Shown here: piece by piece, positions 46,789-60,209 of the stretch
Layout: the number at the start of each line of letters is the position of its first letter
Position numbering within the stretch: the stretch's first letter is position 1
Source: Chaunax sp. Z400
Taxonomy: Eukaryota > Chordata > Actinopteri > Lophiiformes > Chaunacidae
Assembly (NCBI GenBank): GCA_037577475.1
Contig: JBAGJB010000181.1
Location: 224,001 to 288,000 of the forward strand
DNA: 64,000 nt
Direction: 5' to 3'
Made by a program: the position numbers and the translations under genes
Notes under the pieces: generated by a model
What the model was told of the DNA's origin: nothing
Databases searched by the model: none
What the model saw: the letters and a program-made list of their open reading frames with translations, nothing else

Positions 46789-49700
46789 GTATTTTGTCGT
46801 ATTCGTCCGGTTTTGGAACAACTTGAATCTGTGGAGTTTTGCGACACCTCTACAGTTCTGATGGCTGACCGGAATGCCCCTGGCGTTACCGGAAATGAGC
46901 AGCGCAAAAAAGTTGGTGTAAATTCTATACAGGCTGTCAGTGATTTCTGTTCATGGCATCATTGTTTGATTGTGTTTTACTTTGTGTTCTCTATGGATGC
47001 GGTACTACACATTCTCCGGGGTATTTGGCAGTGGTGCCAGTCAGGAGGACGTGTTTGAGGACGTGGCCAAACCGCTGGTTCAGGACCTCATTCATCGGAA
47101 GAATGGTGAGTTTTCTGAGCCATAAAATGTACATTTTATTCTCTCTAGTGTTGGAAGCATATTAGTTGATCAGGTGATGATAGGTTTTGATAACGTTAAT
47201 CTAGAGGTTGACTGATTTTTACAGGCAGATATAATAAGGATAGTTTAGAGCAGGAAAAGCCCAGAGCTTCTGCTTCAGCCACAAGCCAAAGGTTTTTTGA
47301 TTGATTGATTGAGATGTTTATTTCGAATACGTAAAGATAGTGGACATAATATTTACAGACAGTGAAAAGCATAAAGCAAGAAATGTAAAACACTTGACTT
47401 GTTTACATATTCGAAAAGGAGTGAGAAGAAGTCCAAACTATTTCAATCCCACCCCTTCTCCATAACTCATTGATTGTATTACTATACTATATTATTATAT
47501 TATACTATATTATATTTTATTATACTATATTATATATACTATTAAACAATACATGTATGTAATATAATATCCAGTATATATAATATTTAATATCATATAA
47601 AATATAATGAATAATATACACTATGGTGATTATACCTTATTATTCTATACATATATTATACATACACACATAAATGCACCTACAACACATATTTACACCA
47701 ACTCAAATATCTTACAACTTTACATTATCATTTATATAAAAAGAGGAAGATACACTAAGAAAGAATAAATATTAAGTAACCAAATAAATAAACACCCCTG
47801 TAAACACCTGGTGATTTTCAAACCCTGCATTCATCCCTGTACCTGGTGAAAATCATGTCTTTATACCTTATTTTAAAGTGGTTGATATTTGGACATTGCT
47901 TTAACTCCACACTAAAACTGTTCCATTGTTTCACTCCACAGATTGATACACAAAAACTTTTCCTGGTTGTACGAATACTGTAAATTTTGAAATTGAATTT
48001 TCCCCTTAAATTATAACCCCCCCTCTCGATCACTGAACAGTTTTTGAATGTTTCTTGGTAGTAGGTTGTTTTTAGCCTTGAACAATATTTGTGCTGTTTG
48101 ATATTCCACAATATCTGTAAATTGTAATAATTTGGACTGTAGAATAATGCAGTGGTGTGTTCCAGATAACCAACATTGTGAATGACCCGTATTGCTCTTT
48201 TTTGGAGTATTGATAGTGAATGTAATGAACTTTTGTAGTTGTTGCCCCAAATCCCTGCACAGTAATTTAAATATGGTAAAACTAGTGAACAGTATAGAAT
48301 GTGGACTGACTTCTGATCTAGAACCTGCTTTGCTTTGTTTATCACTGAAATGCTTCTTGACAGTTTAGTTTGTACATGTTTAATGTGTGATTTCCAGCTG
48401 ATTCTATCACCTATAGTTACCCCAAGAAATGTATTTTCATTAACTCTTTCAAGTTCAGCCCCATTTATCTGTATATGTACATGTGTATTCATAATTTTAG
48501 TTAGTATAATATATATAGTTTTATAATCATAAGTATGTTTTATTTTAGCAGCATATAATACATTACTTAAGTGTCTCTGTGAAAAGTGGATATAAAGTGG
48601 TTGTGATTGTCTGTGTTTATAGGCCTGCTGTTTGCATGTGGTGCGACAGACAGTGGTAAGACCTACACCTTGATCGGATCACCCAGTGAACCCGGAATCC
48701 TCCCACGAGCACTCGACATGTTGTTCAACAGCATCGACTCACTTCTGACTCGAAAATCGGTAAAACCTTCATTAACATTTTGTCTATTTGATCTCTTACA
48801 AATACTGTGCACTTTTGGAGTTGGGGGGGGGGGCATTTACTTCAAATGTTTTCAATCTTCATCAGGCGTTCAACCCAGACGGCACACCTGGGCTGTTGTT
48901 CAAGAAGGGGAAGGACCTTCTTTTGAAGAGGCAGAAGCCCAACAATCAACAGTCAGTACAGAAATGTTTGACTTTCTTAACTATTTATGGTGATAATAGT
49001 TCATTAAGATGAGGTGAATTTATAGTTCATGGCCTGCTGTTCATAATGTTGCCTTTCTTTTGGTTTCTTAGGAACAAGGCTGACCCGGAGCCAGAACAAC
49101 AATACTGTTACAGTGTGTTCCTGAGGTACTTTGAGATCTAGGGTGAATATATCTACGATCTCCTGCCTCCAAATGATAAAAAGTAAGAGACAGGATTCAG
49201 AGTCAGTGTGTGCATTCTGAATCACAATGCCTGTTTGAATCCAGGTTATCTGTGGTACTGGTACCCTCAGTGTGTTTGGATTTGTTGAAATCCTACATTT
49301 TTCATCAGAGCTTTGACTGCTTGTCTTACTAAAGCCACACATTGTCTTTTCATAAACTAGTTTCAGGAAAACTCTGAGTCTCCTTGAAGATCAGCGTAAG
49401 CACAAGGGCGCACAAACACAAGTCTTTTCTGCAGAGGATGCTATTCAGGTGTTTAAGATAGGTGAGTGGTCATAATAACTATGTTGTTCTGAATACAACA
49501 GTATTATATTTTGTCATTGTGTTCCCCTTTATGCAGACTGAATCTAGTTTTGCAAAGTTTGAAACATTTTAAAATGTATTTTTATTCTTAGTTTTTTTTT
49601 GATGATGCTCTTCTCTGTCTCCAGGACAAAAGGAAAGGACAGACGCCCATACGCGTGAGCCAAAATTCAAACAGTCCCACGCTGTGGTCACTCTGAAGCT

Positions 49701-50739
49701 GGTCTCTGCACCTATAGACGCTGATGGGAATCTCCTTCCACAGGTGACGTTCACCTCTAGTGTTACATATTAAGAGACATTGTTCATTCTTTATGGTGAA
49801 ATGTTTATTCAAAGAATGAAGGTTCTTGAATTTCACAAAGGATTCCTGTGGCTTTTGAGTGATACTAACAGTGTGATATTTTATTTTTGCAGCGCGATAA
49901 TAAGGTGAATGTCAGCCAGCTCTGTATGGTTGACCTGGACGGTACTGAGGCCACCTTAACAGGTCAGTGGGTTACTTTCTCTCTTAAGTAAACCATTTCT
50001 GTGATCAACTGTCAGTTTGTTCAGAAGCCAATCGTCTCTACTGATGTCTCATTTACAGAGTGTATGAACACGGACCAGGAGGAACTGTTGAAATATATTA
50101 CAGCCATGCGTAAGAGCCAGAGGACCGGAAACAAGATGGTTGGTATTTTACAATCTGTTCATCATATTTAGCTGTTTTATTTGTGTGTATATTAATATTG
50201 TAAATATTCTTTTCATCATTGCTAATATTCCAGTAGGCACGATTTCACAGTCTTTATTTTCTTCCAGACTTTTCCATCAAGTGAAACAACCCTAATGAAG
50301 CTGTTCGGCAGCCACTTTGATGGAGAAGGAAATGTTGGGCTGATTGCATGTGTCAGCCCAAACATTGATCAACATGCTGTAACGAAGGTAGGCCATTTAT
50401 TTTGCTGTAATTTAAAGTATTGTCTCTAATCTCATTGCTTTCCCTCTGACACATCTGAGCTATCATCATAACTAATCTCTGAAAACGATGAAAGGTTGAC
50501 AAGATGGTTCAGGACACTGTCACAGGTTCTGTCCACCACATATATGGATTTACTTCACATTACTGTTGACACTTTGACAGTCAGTTAAAAAGCTGACTTT
50601 CAAATCATCAGCATTTGATTTGGATCCCTTCTGTGGCTTTAAGGTCATGAGGAAGTGTATTTCTTATAGTTCTCCTGTGTATGTGTTGCAGTGGCTGATG
50701 ACGTTCGCAGAGGATACCTACAAGGTGACAGTGGTATAG
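46789..50739 (+). pseudogene. KIF23/MKLP1-like kinesin motor pseudogene, copy B
   Basis: Exon-like blocks at 46789-46915, 46995-47105, 48623-48759, 48866-48951, 49072-49182, 49361-49461, 49625-49743, 49893-49962, 50059-50138, 50268-50387 and 50692-50739. The same faults as copy A are present: in-frame TAG at 49139-49141, no AG acceptor before the second block, DLDGTE, and truncation at the same point. Differences seen are an E-to-K change in the first block (QREKV to QRKKV), a G-to-A change at the end of block 4, and one extra G in the intronic G-run. The gene was therefore already dead before the 34-kb duplication. Confidence 0.8.
47293..48544 (-). mobile_element. 5'-truncated non-LTR retrotransposon, intronic, copy B
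   Basis: Same insertion as 13449-14700. The RT-like frame 47818-48492 is identical in translation to copy A. Inherited with the duplication. Confidence 0.75.
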
Positions 50740-50744
50740 CCTGC

Positions 50745-51420
50745 TGAAGAACCGATGGCCAACCCTGGAGAGATAGGAAAGGAGTGGTGGTCAGCTCAGA
50801 ACCTTTCTTCACCCGAGTGTCCAGAACATATGGTCGTAGGTCTGATGACACAACTATAAAGTCCCACGTGAGCGTTGAAGTCCCCCAGAAGAACTACGGA
50901 GTCCCCAGTAGGGGCACCCTGCAACACCCCATCCAAGGACTCCAAGAAGGCTGGGGGAAACCTCAACGTACAGGCACCGAGCCGGGGGCCTACGAGTAGA
51001 TCCACACCTGCTCGATGCCTCTCACCATGTGCAACTCAAGCTTGGAATAGAGTACAACCCCTCTCGGGGAGCTTGGCTCCAGAACCCGTGCCATGTGTTG
51101 AGATGAGCCCGACTATATCCAGCGGCTAGTCTAGCCGGTATCTCTCAACCTCATGCACCAGCTCGGGTTCTTTCCCCGCCAGAGTGGTGATATTCCATGT
51201 TCCCAAAGCCAATTTTGGCAGCGGGGGATCGGTGCGGCAGGGCCTCCGCGCTTGTCTGCCAACCCATCTACATCGCACCGGACCGCTTTTAGTCTGGCCT
51301 GTCACCTAGGACCAATATGCCATGGGAGACCCTATCAGGGGCAAATTGCCCACGGACAACACAGCTTCCTAGGACAATTCGGGCTCTCAAACCCATCCAC
51401 CACAATAATTATATAGACAA
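50745..51420 (-). mobile_element. LINE endonuclease-domain fragment, copy B
   Basis: Counterpart of 16900-17575 with the LLGDFNAHVG motif (about 50875-50925). It has the same stops as copy A. Confidence 0.7.
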
Positions 51421-51648
51421 AAAAAAAAAGAATAAAGCCATATTAAAATGTAAAACTAGAGTTCTGACAATATTCTTTATAATTCATTTCATTTAATTCA
51501 TTATTTTTAGAGTAATAAAGTCAAATTAATTTTTCCAAACATTTCCATTTTCAGTTGCTATAGCTGTTCTAGCTTTATAGTGCAAAGTGACCTGAAGTTG
51601 CAGCTACGTTTATAGAGTGTAAGCCTACCCGCCGTACTGCAGCTCAGG

Positions 51649-52221
51649 TACAAGCAGGAAGAGTAGGTAATTAAGGTAATTAAGCTAATTATTGGAAATT
51701 GAACAACTCTCTTCTTAAACATGAGGAAGTCAAAATAAAAATTGCGCACATAGTTACAAAGCTATGTATGGTGATATGATATAGGCTTCGCCAGAATGAG
51801 AAGGTTGTAATAGTCCTGGGTCTGAAATCACAGGTCGGGAACAACGTGTCTGATGTTGCAGGTCTGAGACTGCATCTCTTTTTCTTTTCAGTGGCCCAAA
51901 ATAGATCAGTTCTTCCTCCATTTGGAGTTAAAGAGCTAAAATCACTTCATATAGCCATGATTTCTGATGACATATTATCCACTTTTTGCGTTTTTGGTTT
52001 TTGAGGGAGCCGGTCCGCGGTTGCGGGTCCGAAATCCCGGGTCCAAATTCCGAAATCCCGGGTCCAAAGTCCCAGGTGCGAAATCCCTAATGAAGACTGA
52101 CTGTTTCATTCAAGATTTATTTGCTTTAAAATATTGAATCATCACAAGGGAGTTCTCCTTGAAGCCATACGGACATCATATTGTCTTCAGTCCACACAAA
52201 CATAAATGCAGTTTACCTCAG

Positions 52222-52282
<61 letters not shown>

Positions 52283-52500
52283 GTGCCTTTTTAATTTGTC
52301 GGTTATTGATCTATGGATCAGTTGTTTGTAAAGAACTTGCCTTACTTTTCTGTCTTTATATTTTTGTGCCACTGTTTGTCAGTGTTTATCAAAATGGACT
52401 GTCTGTTTTTAGTGTGAATGAATTGTTCAGGATTTTATTTGAATGGCGTATCAGTAATAAATCTTTTTTTAAAAATCAAACAATACTTGCTGTTATTATT
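51649..52500. repeat. Module S (S3) and (TA)n block, copy B
   Basis: Counterpart of 17804-18640. The (AT)n run at 52223-52278 is longer than either run in copy A. Only one S-(TA)n unit is present here, against two in copy A. Confidence 0.8.
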
Positions 52501-52689
52501 TAGATGGTGGAAAGAACATTTACTGAAATACTTGTGGTAGTTTTACTTGATTATTAGTATTTGTTTTATACTTATTCTCTACTATTATTATTTGTTCCTA
52601 TGTTACATAAGGTTGTTTTTTGAATATGAAGCACTAAAATGACAATGAGTTCATCAACTCCAAACAGGAAGTTGTTAAGCTCTATGTAT
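52501..52689. other. AT-rich spacer, copy B
   Basis: Counterpart of 18641-18830. Ends at the fused junction into the tRNA-like array. Confidence 0.4.
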
Positions 52690-54049
52690 AGTGATCTGAG
52701 TTTATTGGATCAAATCCCAGTTCAAGCATTTCATTTAGATGTTTTCTCCTCAGCAGTGTGAATAATAAGTAGAACTTCTGACCACATTCAGGAGAGCTGA
52801 GCTATAGCTCTGTAAGATAAGCTGCAGACACTTGGTGATCTGAGTTTATGGGATCAAATCCCAGTTCAAGCATTTCATTTAGATGTTTTCTCCTCAGCAG
52901 TGTGAATAATAAGTAGAACTTCTGACCACATTCAGGAGAGCCGAGCTATAGCTCTGTAAGATAAGCTGCAGACACTTGGTGATCTGAGTTTATGGGATCA
53001 AATCCCAGTTCAAGCATTTCATTTAGATGTTTTCTCCTCAGCAGTGTGAATAATAAGTAGAACTTCTGACCACATTCAGGAGAGCTGAGCTATAGCTCTG
53101 TAAGATAAGCTGCAGACACTTGGTGATCTGAGTTTATGGGATCAAATCCCAGTCCAAGCATTTCATTTAGATGTTTTCTCCTCAGCAGTGTGAATAATAA
53201 GTAGAACTTCTGACCACATTCAGGAGAGCTGAGCTATAGCTCTGTAAGATAAGCTGCAGACACTTGGTGATCTGAGTTTATGGGATCAAATCCCAGTCCA
53301 AGCATTTCATTTAGATGTTTTCTCCTCAGCAGTGTGAATAATAAGTAGAACTTCTGACCACATTCAGGAGAGCTGAGCTATAGCTCTGTAAGATAAGCTG
53401 CAGACACTTGGTGATCTGAGTTTATGGGATCAAATCCCAGTCCAAGCATTTCATTTAGATGTTTTCTCCTCAGCAGTGTGAATAATAAGTAGAACTTCTG
53501 ACCACATTCAGGAGAGCTGAGCTATAGCTCTGTAAGATAAGCTGCAGACACTTGGTGATCTGAGTTTATGGGATCAAATCCCAGTCCAAGCATTTCATTT
53601 AGATGTTTTCTCCTCAGCAGTGTGAATAATAAGTAGAACTTCTGACCACATTCAGGAGAGCTGAGCTATAGCTCTGTAAGATAAGCTGCAGACACTTGGT
53701 GATCTGAGTTTATGGGATCAAATCCCAGTCCAAGCATTTCATTTAGATGTTTTCTCCTCAGCAGTGTGAATAATAAGTAGAACTTCTGACCACATTCAGG
53801 AGAGCTGAGCTATAGCTCTGTAAGATAAGCTGCAGACACTTGGTGATCTGAGTTTATGGGATCAAATCCCAGTCCAAGCATTTCATTTAGATGTTTTCTC
53901 CTCAGCAGTGTGAATAATAAGTAGAACTTCTGACAACATTCAGGAGAGCTGAGCTATAGCTCTGTAAGATAAGCTGCAGACACTTGGTGATCTGAGTTTA
54001 TGGGATCAAATCCCAGTTCAAGCATTTCATTTAGATGTTTTCTCCACAG
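52690..54049 (+). repeat. Tandem array of 144-bp tRNA-like units, copy B (9 units + partial)
   Basis: Units at 52790, 52934, 53078, 53222, 53366, 53510, 53654, 53798 and 53942, spaced 144 bp, after a partial unit fused to the spacer. Six consecutive units (53147 to 53867) share CCCAGTCCAAGC where all copy A units have CCCAGTTCAAGC. The outer units keep the TTC form. One unit has GAGCCGAGC near 52938, and the last has GACAACATTC near 53931. Confidence 0.92.
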
Positions 54050-54053
54050 CAGC

Positions 54054-54794
54054 GACACACTTGACACACTTGACACACTTGACACACTTGACACACTTGA
54101 CACACTTGACACACTTGACACACTTGACACACTTGACACACTTGACACACTTGACACACTTGACACACTTGACACACTTGACACACTTGACACACTTGAC
54201 ACACTTGACACACTTGACACACTTGACACACTTGACACACTTGACACACTTGACACACTTGACACACTTGACACACTTGACACACTTGACACACTTGACA
54301 CACTTGACACACTTGACACACTTGACACACTTGACACACTTGACACACTTGACACACTTGACACACTTGACACACTTGACACACTTGACACACTTGACAC
54401 ACTTGACACACTTGACACACTTGACACACTTGACACACTTGACACACTTGACACACTTGACACACTTGACACACTTGACACACTTGACACACTTGACACA
54501 CTTGACACACTTGACACACTTGACACACTTGACACACTTGACACACTTGACACACTTGACACACTTGACACACTTGACACACTTGACACACTTGACACAC
54601 TTGACACACTTGACACACTTGACACACTTGACACACTTGACACACTTGACACACTTGACACACTTGACACACTTGACACACTTGACACACTTGACACACT
54701 TGACACACTTGACACACTTGACACACTTGACACACTTGACACACTTGACACACTTGACACACTTGACACACTTGACACACTTGACACACTTGAC
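54054..54794. repeat. Pure 9-bp satellite (GACACACTT)82, copy B
   Basis: 82 units by position arithmetic, 33 more than copy A, with identical flanks and phase. No interrupted unit noticed. Long frames through it (up to 326 codons) are artefacts. Confidence 0.97.
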
Positions 54795-54827
54795 TTGTTT
54801 TTGGGTGGGTCTTTCTGCTTCTGCAGG

Positions 54828-55383
54828 TCCACAATCCCGGGTCAGGAATCGCAGGTCACACTTCCATAATCTCAGCTCAGATCATTACTGGTCTGCAGCT
54901 TATCATACTGAGCTATACATCCAGCTGTATTTGACATGGTTACAAGTTCTATTTATTATTACACTGCAGTGGAGAAAACATCTAAATTTTGGAAATGGGA
55001 TTCAAACCCACAATCTCAGATCATTACTGGGCTGCTGCTGATCAGGCTGCAGCTGATCGTGCTGAGCTATACCTCAGCTCTGCTGAATGTGGTCACAAGT
55101 TCTACTTATTATACACACTACTGTGGCGAAAACATCTAAATGAAATGCTTCAAGTGGTATGTGATCCCATAAACTTAGATCACCAAGTGTCTGCTGCTTA
55201 TCATGCTGAGCTATACCTCAGCTCTGCTGAATGTGGTCACAAGTTCTACTTATTATTCACACTGCTGTGGAGAAAACATCTAAATGAAATGCTGGAACTG
55301 GGATTTGATCCTATAAACTCAGATCAACAAGTGGCTGCAGCTTATCATACTGAGCTATACCTCAGCTCTGTTGAACAAGGTCA
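54828..55383 (-). repeat. Inverted tRNA-like units, copy B
   Basis: Counterpart of 21790-22345 with two or three base changes (for example GTGGCGAAAAC near 55126 and CTGCTGCTTATC near 55193). Confidence 0.85.
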
Positions 55384-56408
55384 GATACCTACTATAGGTA
55401 GGTATACCTACAACTCTATGACTTCATGTTTGGAACTTGTATTTATTGTATTCACAGTATTGGGGAGAAAACTGAGAGAACATCATTGATCTTGCTGATC
55501 AATCAGTATTTGAAGTATTTTTTGTTTGTTTGGTTTTACTTGCTAAAAATCGTCTTTTTTTTTTTTATAGGGCACTGTTCTCATTCGTAAGAAAAACCGG
55601 ACCATATAGGAAAATGTAGTATAGGTAGTATCGATCCAGACTCCAGATCAGAAGGTGGCGGTAATGCACACCAAACGTTACTCGCCAACTGCCATAAAAC
55701 AACAGAAGAAGAACCTTAGCTAACCTTGAGCAATATTCTGATGAGACAAGAGAAATGCAGGATGTAGGTGTTACTGCTTATAGTGTTTGTCAGGATTACT
55801 GTGTTGACTGAAGTTACAAAATGAGTTTGTGTTTACAAAAATAAGCATTGCTTCACCTTAACTTAAAAAAGGGAATGGTTTACATGTTAAAATGTTAATG
55901 TGTAAGATGTGTATATTTTATGGCTAATGCAGAAGTTTTATATTGAATTAAAATTCAATATAGTTGACAGCTGGAAATTGCAATTGCTATCTATATTTTT
56001 TTTAAACATTCTTCATCATAATATAATTTATATTATATTGACTGTAATAGTTGTATAACTTTTTTGCTTAATGTATACAAAAGAAAGGGACCGAGGAGCA
56101 GAGCAGCTTCCAGGTGGAACCTTTGCCAACGGAGCAGTTTTTACTTCCGGGCTGCCTTAAGGTAAGAACGTAAACATCCGGGAGAGGCGCCAAGATGGCT
56201 ACCGAGTAGGGTCGAAAAGTCGAGTCCTGCAAAAAAAAGAAGTTTTGAATGGTGAAAAACAGATAGATTCCGTGTTTAAACAACTTTTGGGACAACTAGA
56301 TTCGTTCCACTGAAGATTGACAGCAACTTGATGTCGAGTCGAGAAAAAAAGGACGTAAAAACGAGCGAGTACGTTAAATATGTTGATCTTCATCATTTGG
56401 TTTACGTT
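55384..56408. other. AT-rich stretch, copy B
   Basis: Counterpart of 22346-23370, including the GAAGGTGGCGGTAATGCAC repeat near 55650-55712. No gene called. Confidence 0.4.
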
Positions 56409-57392
56409 CAGAGGGACGGAGGTGGAGGCTCCGACTGGGGCTGTGACTGACTGGGGCTTGAGTGCGGGCTAGCCTGTACTGAGTGGATGGAGGTCAGCCG
56501 GCTCCAGGGCAGGCTGCAGAGGGACGGAGGTGGAGGCTCTGACTGGGGCTGTGACTGACTGGGGCTTGAGTGCGGGCTAGCCTGTACTGAGTGGATGGAG
56601 GTCAGCCGGCTCCAGGCCAGGCTGCAGAGGGACGGAGGTGGAGGCTCCGACTGAGGCTTTGACTGACTGGGGCTTGAGTGCGGGCTAGCCTGTACTGAGC
56701 GGATGGAGGTCAGCCGGCTCCAGGGCAGGCTGCAGAGGGACGGAAGAAGTGAAAGAGAAAGAGGAAAAAAAGAGGAATGGAGGTGGAGGCTCCGACTGGG
56801 GCTTAGGTGTGTGGCTAGCCGGTATGGAGTGGCTGGAGGTGAGCCGGCTCCAGGGCAGGCCGCAGAGGAATGGAGGTGGAGGCTCCGACTGGGGCTGTGA
56901 CTGACTGGGGCTTGAGTGTGGGCTAGCCGGTATGGAGTGGCTGGGGGTGAAGGCTCCAGGGCAGGCTGCAGAGGAATGGAGGTGGAGGCTCCGACTGGGG
57001 CTGTGACTGACTGGGGCTTGAGTGTGGGCTAGCCGGTATGGAGTGGCTGGGGGTGAGAGCTCCAGGGCAGGCTGCAGAGGGACGGAGGTGTAGGCTCCGA
57101 CTGGGGCTGTAACTGACTGGGGCTTGAGTGCGGGCTAGCCTGTACTGAGTGGATGGAGGTCAGCCGGCTCCAGGGCAGGCTGCAGAGGGACGGATGTGGA
57201 GGCCCCGACTGGGGCTGTGACTGACTGGGGCTTGAGTGCGGGCTAGCCTGTACTGAGTGGATGGAGGTCAGCCGGCTCCAGGGCAGGCTGCAGAGGGACG
57301 GAGGTGGAGGCTCCGACTGGGGCTGTGACTGACTGGGGCTTGAGTGCGGGCTAGCCTGTACTGAGTGGATGGAGGTCAGCCGGCTCCAGGGC
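56409..57392. repeat. 108-bp GC-rich minisatellite, copy B
   Basis: Same unit as copy A but about 320 bp longer, roughly three extra units. It includes several of a CCGGTATGGAGTGGCTGG subtype interspersed with the CCTGTACTGAGTGGATGG subtype. Confidence 0.92.
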
Positions 57393-57594
57393 ACTTACAT
57401 ATTAAGTTTATTCACCAAATAATGCTGCTGATTCCTTTAAGTGCAATGAATGCTCAGTATGTCACTTTCTATTTTTTTAGACTTCTGGTTGGTTTCCCAA
57501 AACTTAAAATAACGAGACGTGACAGTCGACATTCTGTCCCTTCAGTGATCATAAAGCTGTCTACATTTCTATTAGGTTATTTACGTCTGATACA
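57393..57594. other. Spacer before module S4
   Basis: Counterpart of 24034-24231. Copy B lacks 22 bp present in A at the S boundary (the AAGCAGGAAGAGTAGG segment), so S4 starts slightly inside the S consensus. Confidence 0.5.
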
Positions 57595-60209
57595 GGTAAT
57601 TAAGCTAATTATTGGAAATTGAACAACTCTCTTCTTAAACATGAGGAAGTCAAAATAAAAATTGCGCAGATAGTTACAAAGCTATGTATGGTGATATGAT
57701 ATAGGCTTCACCAGCATGAGAAGGTTGTAATAGGGCAGGAACATCAAGTCCCGGGTCCGAAATCACAGGTCGGGAACAACGGGTCTGATGTTGCAGGTCT
57801 GAGACTGCATCTCTTTTTCTTTTCAGTGGCCCAAAACAGATCAGTTCTTCCTCCATTTGGAGTTAAAGAGCTAAAATCACTTCATATAGCCATGATTTCC
57901 GATGACATATTATCCACTATTTGCTTTTTTGGTTTTTGAGGGGGCCGGTCCGCGGTTGCGGGTCCGAAATCCCGGGTCCAAAGTCCCGGTCCGAAATCCC
58001 GGGTCCAAAATCCCAGGTGTGAAATCCCTAGTGAACCTCACTATAGCAGAGCTTTGTCCAGACTTTGTTTCTTCCCTCTGCAGGCCTGACATTTGAATCA
58101 ACTTTGTTTGTCATTACCAAAGACTGACTGTTTCATTCAAGATTTATTTGCTTTAAACGTCTCCCCTGTGTTTGAAATCCTGAGGGTGAGGGAGGAAAAA
58201 TGTTCAAGTATTGAATTATTATTTTTCACTTTTGTTTCAGAATTATGGCTCTCTGTGACGGTGCTATGATTTCAATCAAAGTTCATTCGGGTAAGTGCGA
58301 GCTGCTTGTGCTTGATTCAGCGTTTTGCTCATGTTACCACTCAAGAGTCCAACATGAGAGGGAGGGGAAAAGTGGGGGGGAGATGCAGGGAGGAAGAGGA
58401 TGAGGGGGGAAAATGTTGAAGTATTGAATTATTATTTTGCACTTTTGTTTCAGAATTATGGCTCTCTGTGACGGTGCTATGATTTTCATAATTAAAACAT
58501 CTGTGTACTGTGCCATGTTGAATTACATACATTTACAGACAAAATATTTTATTTAGTAGTTTTATTAATAGTTCTGTATTAAAAATATGTTGACATGACT
58601 GGTGTTGAGGGGTAAAAGTGTTTTATGAGAGCAATAGTTAGTATTCTTCATAATTGTGAGTGAAATCTCTTGACCAGATGGAGCCTGGGCCACATGTATC
58701 AAGGCTGAGTCTTTGGCAGCAGACTAGGACCCTTTGCTGTGAGTCCTGCCCCCTCTCATTGCCACGTTTCCACGTTTTTTGCTTGAGAGAGATTCTAAGT
58801 ATTGGGTACTCTTGGATTAGACTCTGAGAACAGAGCATTGTGCACACAAAGCATGCGGAGCCTTAAAAGGACAAGGGTTGAAAAACAGCAGACATTTACA
58901 AGACAATGTTACACAGGCTGAATGTCATTTATTGATCTTTAAAATGCCATGTTATCAACTTCGGAAGCTCTTGCCCCAAGTCATTAATTGCACATTTGCT
59001 TTAGTCAATCTGATTGACTAAAGCAAATGCATTGACGATGATAAATATAACATTTGCGCAAAAAAAAGTTTTAGCTCAGGGAGATGGGATCCTGACCCGC
59101 AATCCTGGAAAGCAGGTTCGAATCCCAGCTGTCTCGTTCTTTCAAAATGTAGCTTCTGTTTGACACAGCTGAGCTTCCAGAGTCTGAGGTTGATGGTTCA
59201 AATCCTGATGTTCAGATGAGTCTCTGCGTTTTGTCCTCTGAAGTTTGAAATGTCAGAAGTAGAACAGGAACAATTGTTCTGTCCCGTCTAGAGGAAACCT
59301 GACCATAGCATAAAAATGTGACTCCTCTTTCCAAACTCCAAGGATGACCAGTGTTACAACAATCAAGTCCAAACAGGATTTATTTACATTTCTTTACAAA
59401 GATACAAATTTCAAATGTTTACAGCAACTTCATTTAACAAAGTGAAGGACAGAAAATACATGAAACTTCACTTCCAAACATAAAAACGAGAGAAAAACAA
59501 AAAGGGTTTCCTTCCTGTTACAGCAATACAGAATATTTACAATATATACAAAAGAAACTTCACTACAACAATCATCTAATCACCAATTAGCACAAAGTGA
59601 TGAGGCAGACAGGAAGAGGAGGAGTCACTGATGGGATCCACAGCTGTGTTAATGAGGCGCCATCAGTCTCCTGTCCAATCAGCAGCCTCCAGGTGTAACT
59701 CTGAAACAACAGAACAAAGTGTCAGCATCAGGAGAACAAAAAAAACTAAATAGCAAATACAAGTAGACCAATTTTATGTCTTTTTGTCAGACTGAGAACA
59801 TCTTGCATGATTGTTTGATATTTTTTGAACATTGAGCAACACTACAAACGCAGAAAAGCTAATTATCTGAGCAGTGAGACGTTTTTCTCCACGAGGGTCT
59901 GAGATGTGTTCACAGCAACAGGGAAAAACCGAACAACACATTTTACCTAAACTATGAGCCACTCTGCAAAAACGGGATCTCTGTTGCGTCACATGAACTC
60001 ATTTGGAACACTTGGCAGCGTAATGGCGCACGCAGGAGGACAGGACGAGTCGGGGCAGCAGGAGCGGCAACAGTAGGATTTTCTGTTACTTTTCATTCTG
60101 TGGAATCGGGAAACACGTTTTTTAAAGCCAAATCATTCACAAGTACAAAATCAAGACCGTCAAAAAGCAGTCGATCCCGCACAACTCCTCTAACTGTGCG
60201 CCGTATCAC
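57595..60209. repeat. Modules S4 + R4
   Basis: Near-identical to S2+R2, including the GCATGC insertion, the palindrome (about 58990-59027), the tRNA-like pair (about 59068-59217) and the small Cys-rich ORF. Changes noticed are single bases, for example GGGCCCCAT to GGGCCACAT near 58690. Confidence 0.85.
59068..59217 (+). repeat. Pair of tRNA-like segments, R4
   Basis: Identical in the box motifs to the R2 pair (GGTTCGAATCC and GGTTCAAATCC). Confidence 0.5.

Noticed and set aside
56703..57394. ORFs over the 108-bp minisatellite (for example LRLGLRC or HSVQASPHSS repeats)
   Set aside because: The period of 108 is a multiple of 3, so any stop-free frame repeats. No independent coding evidence.
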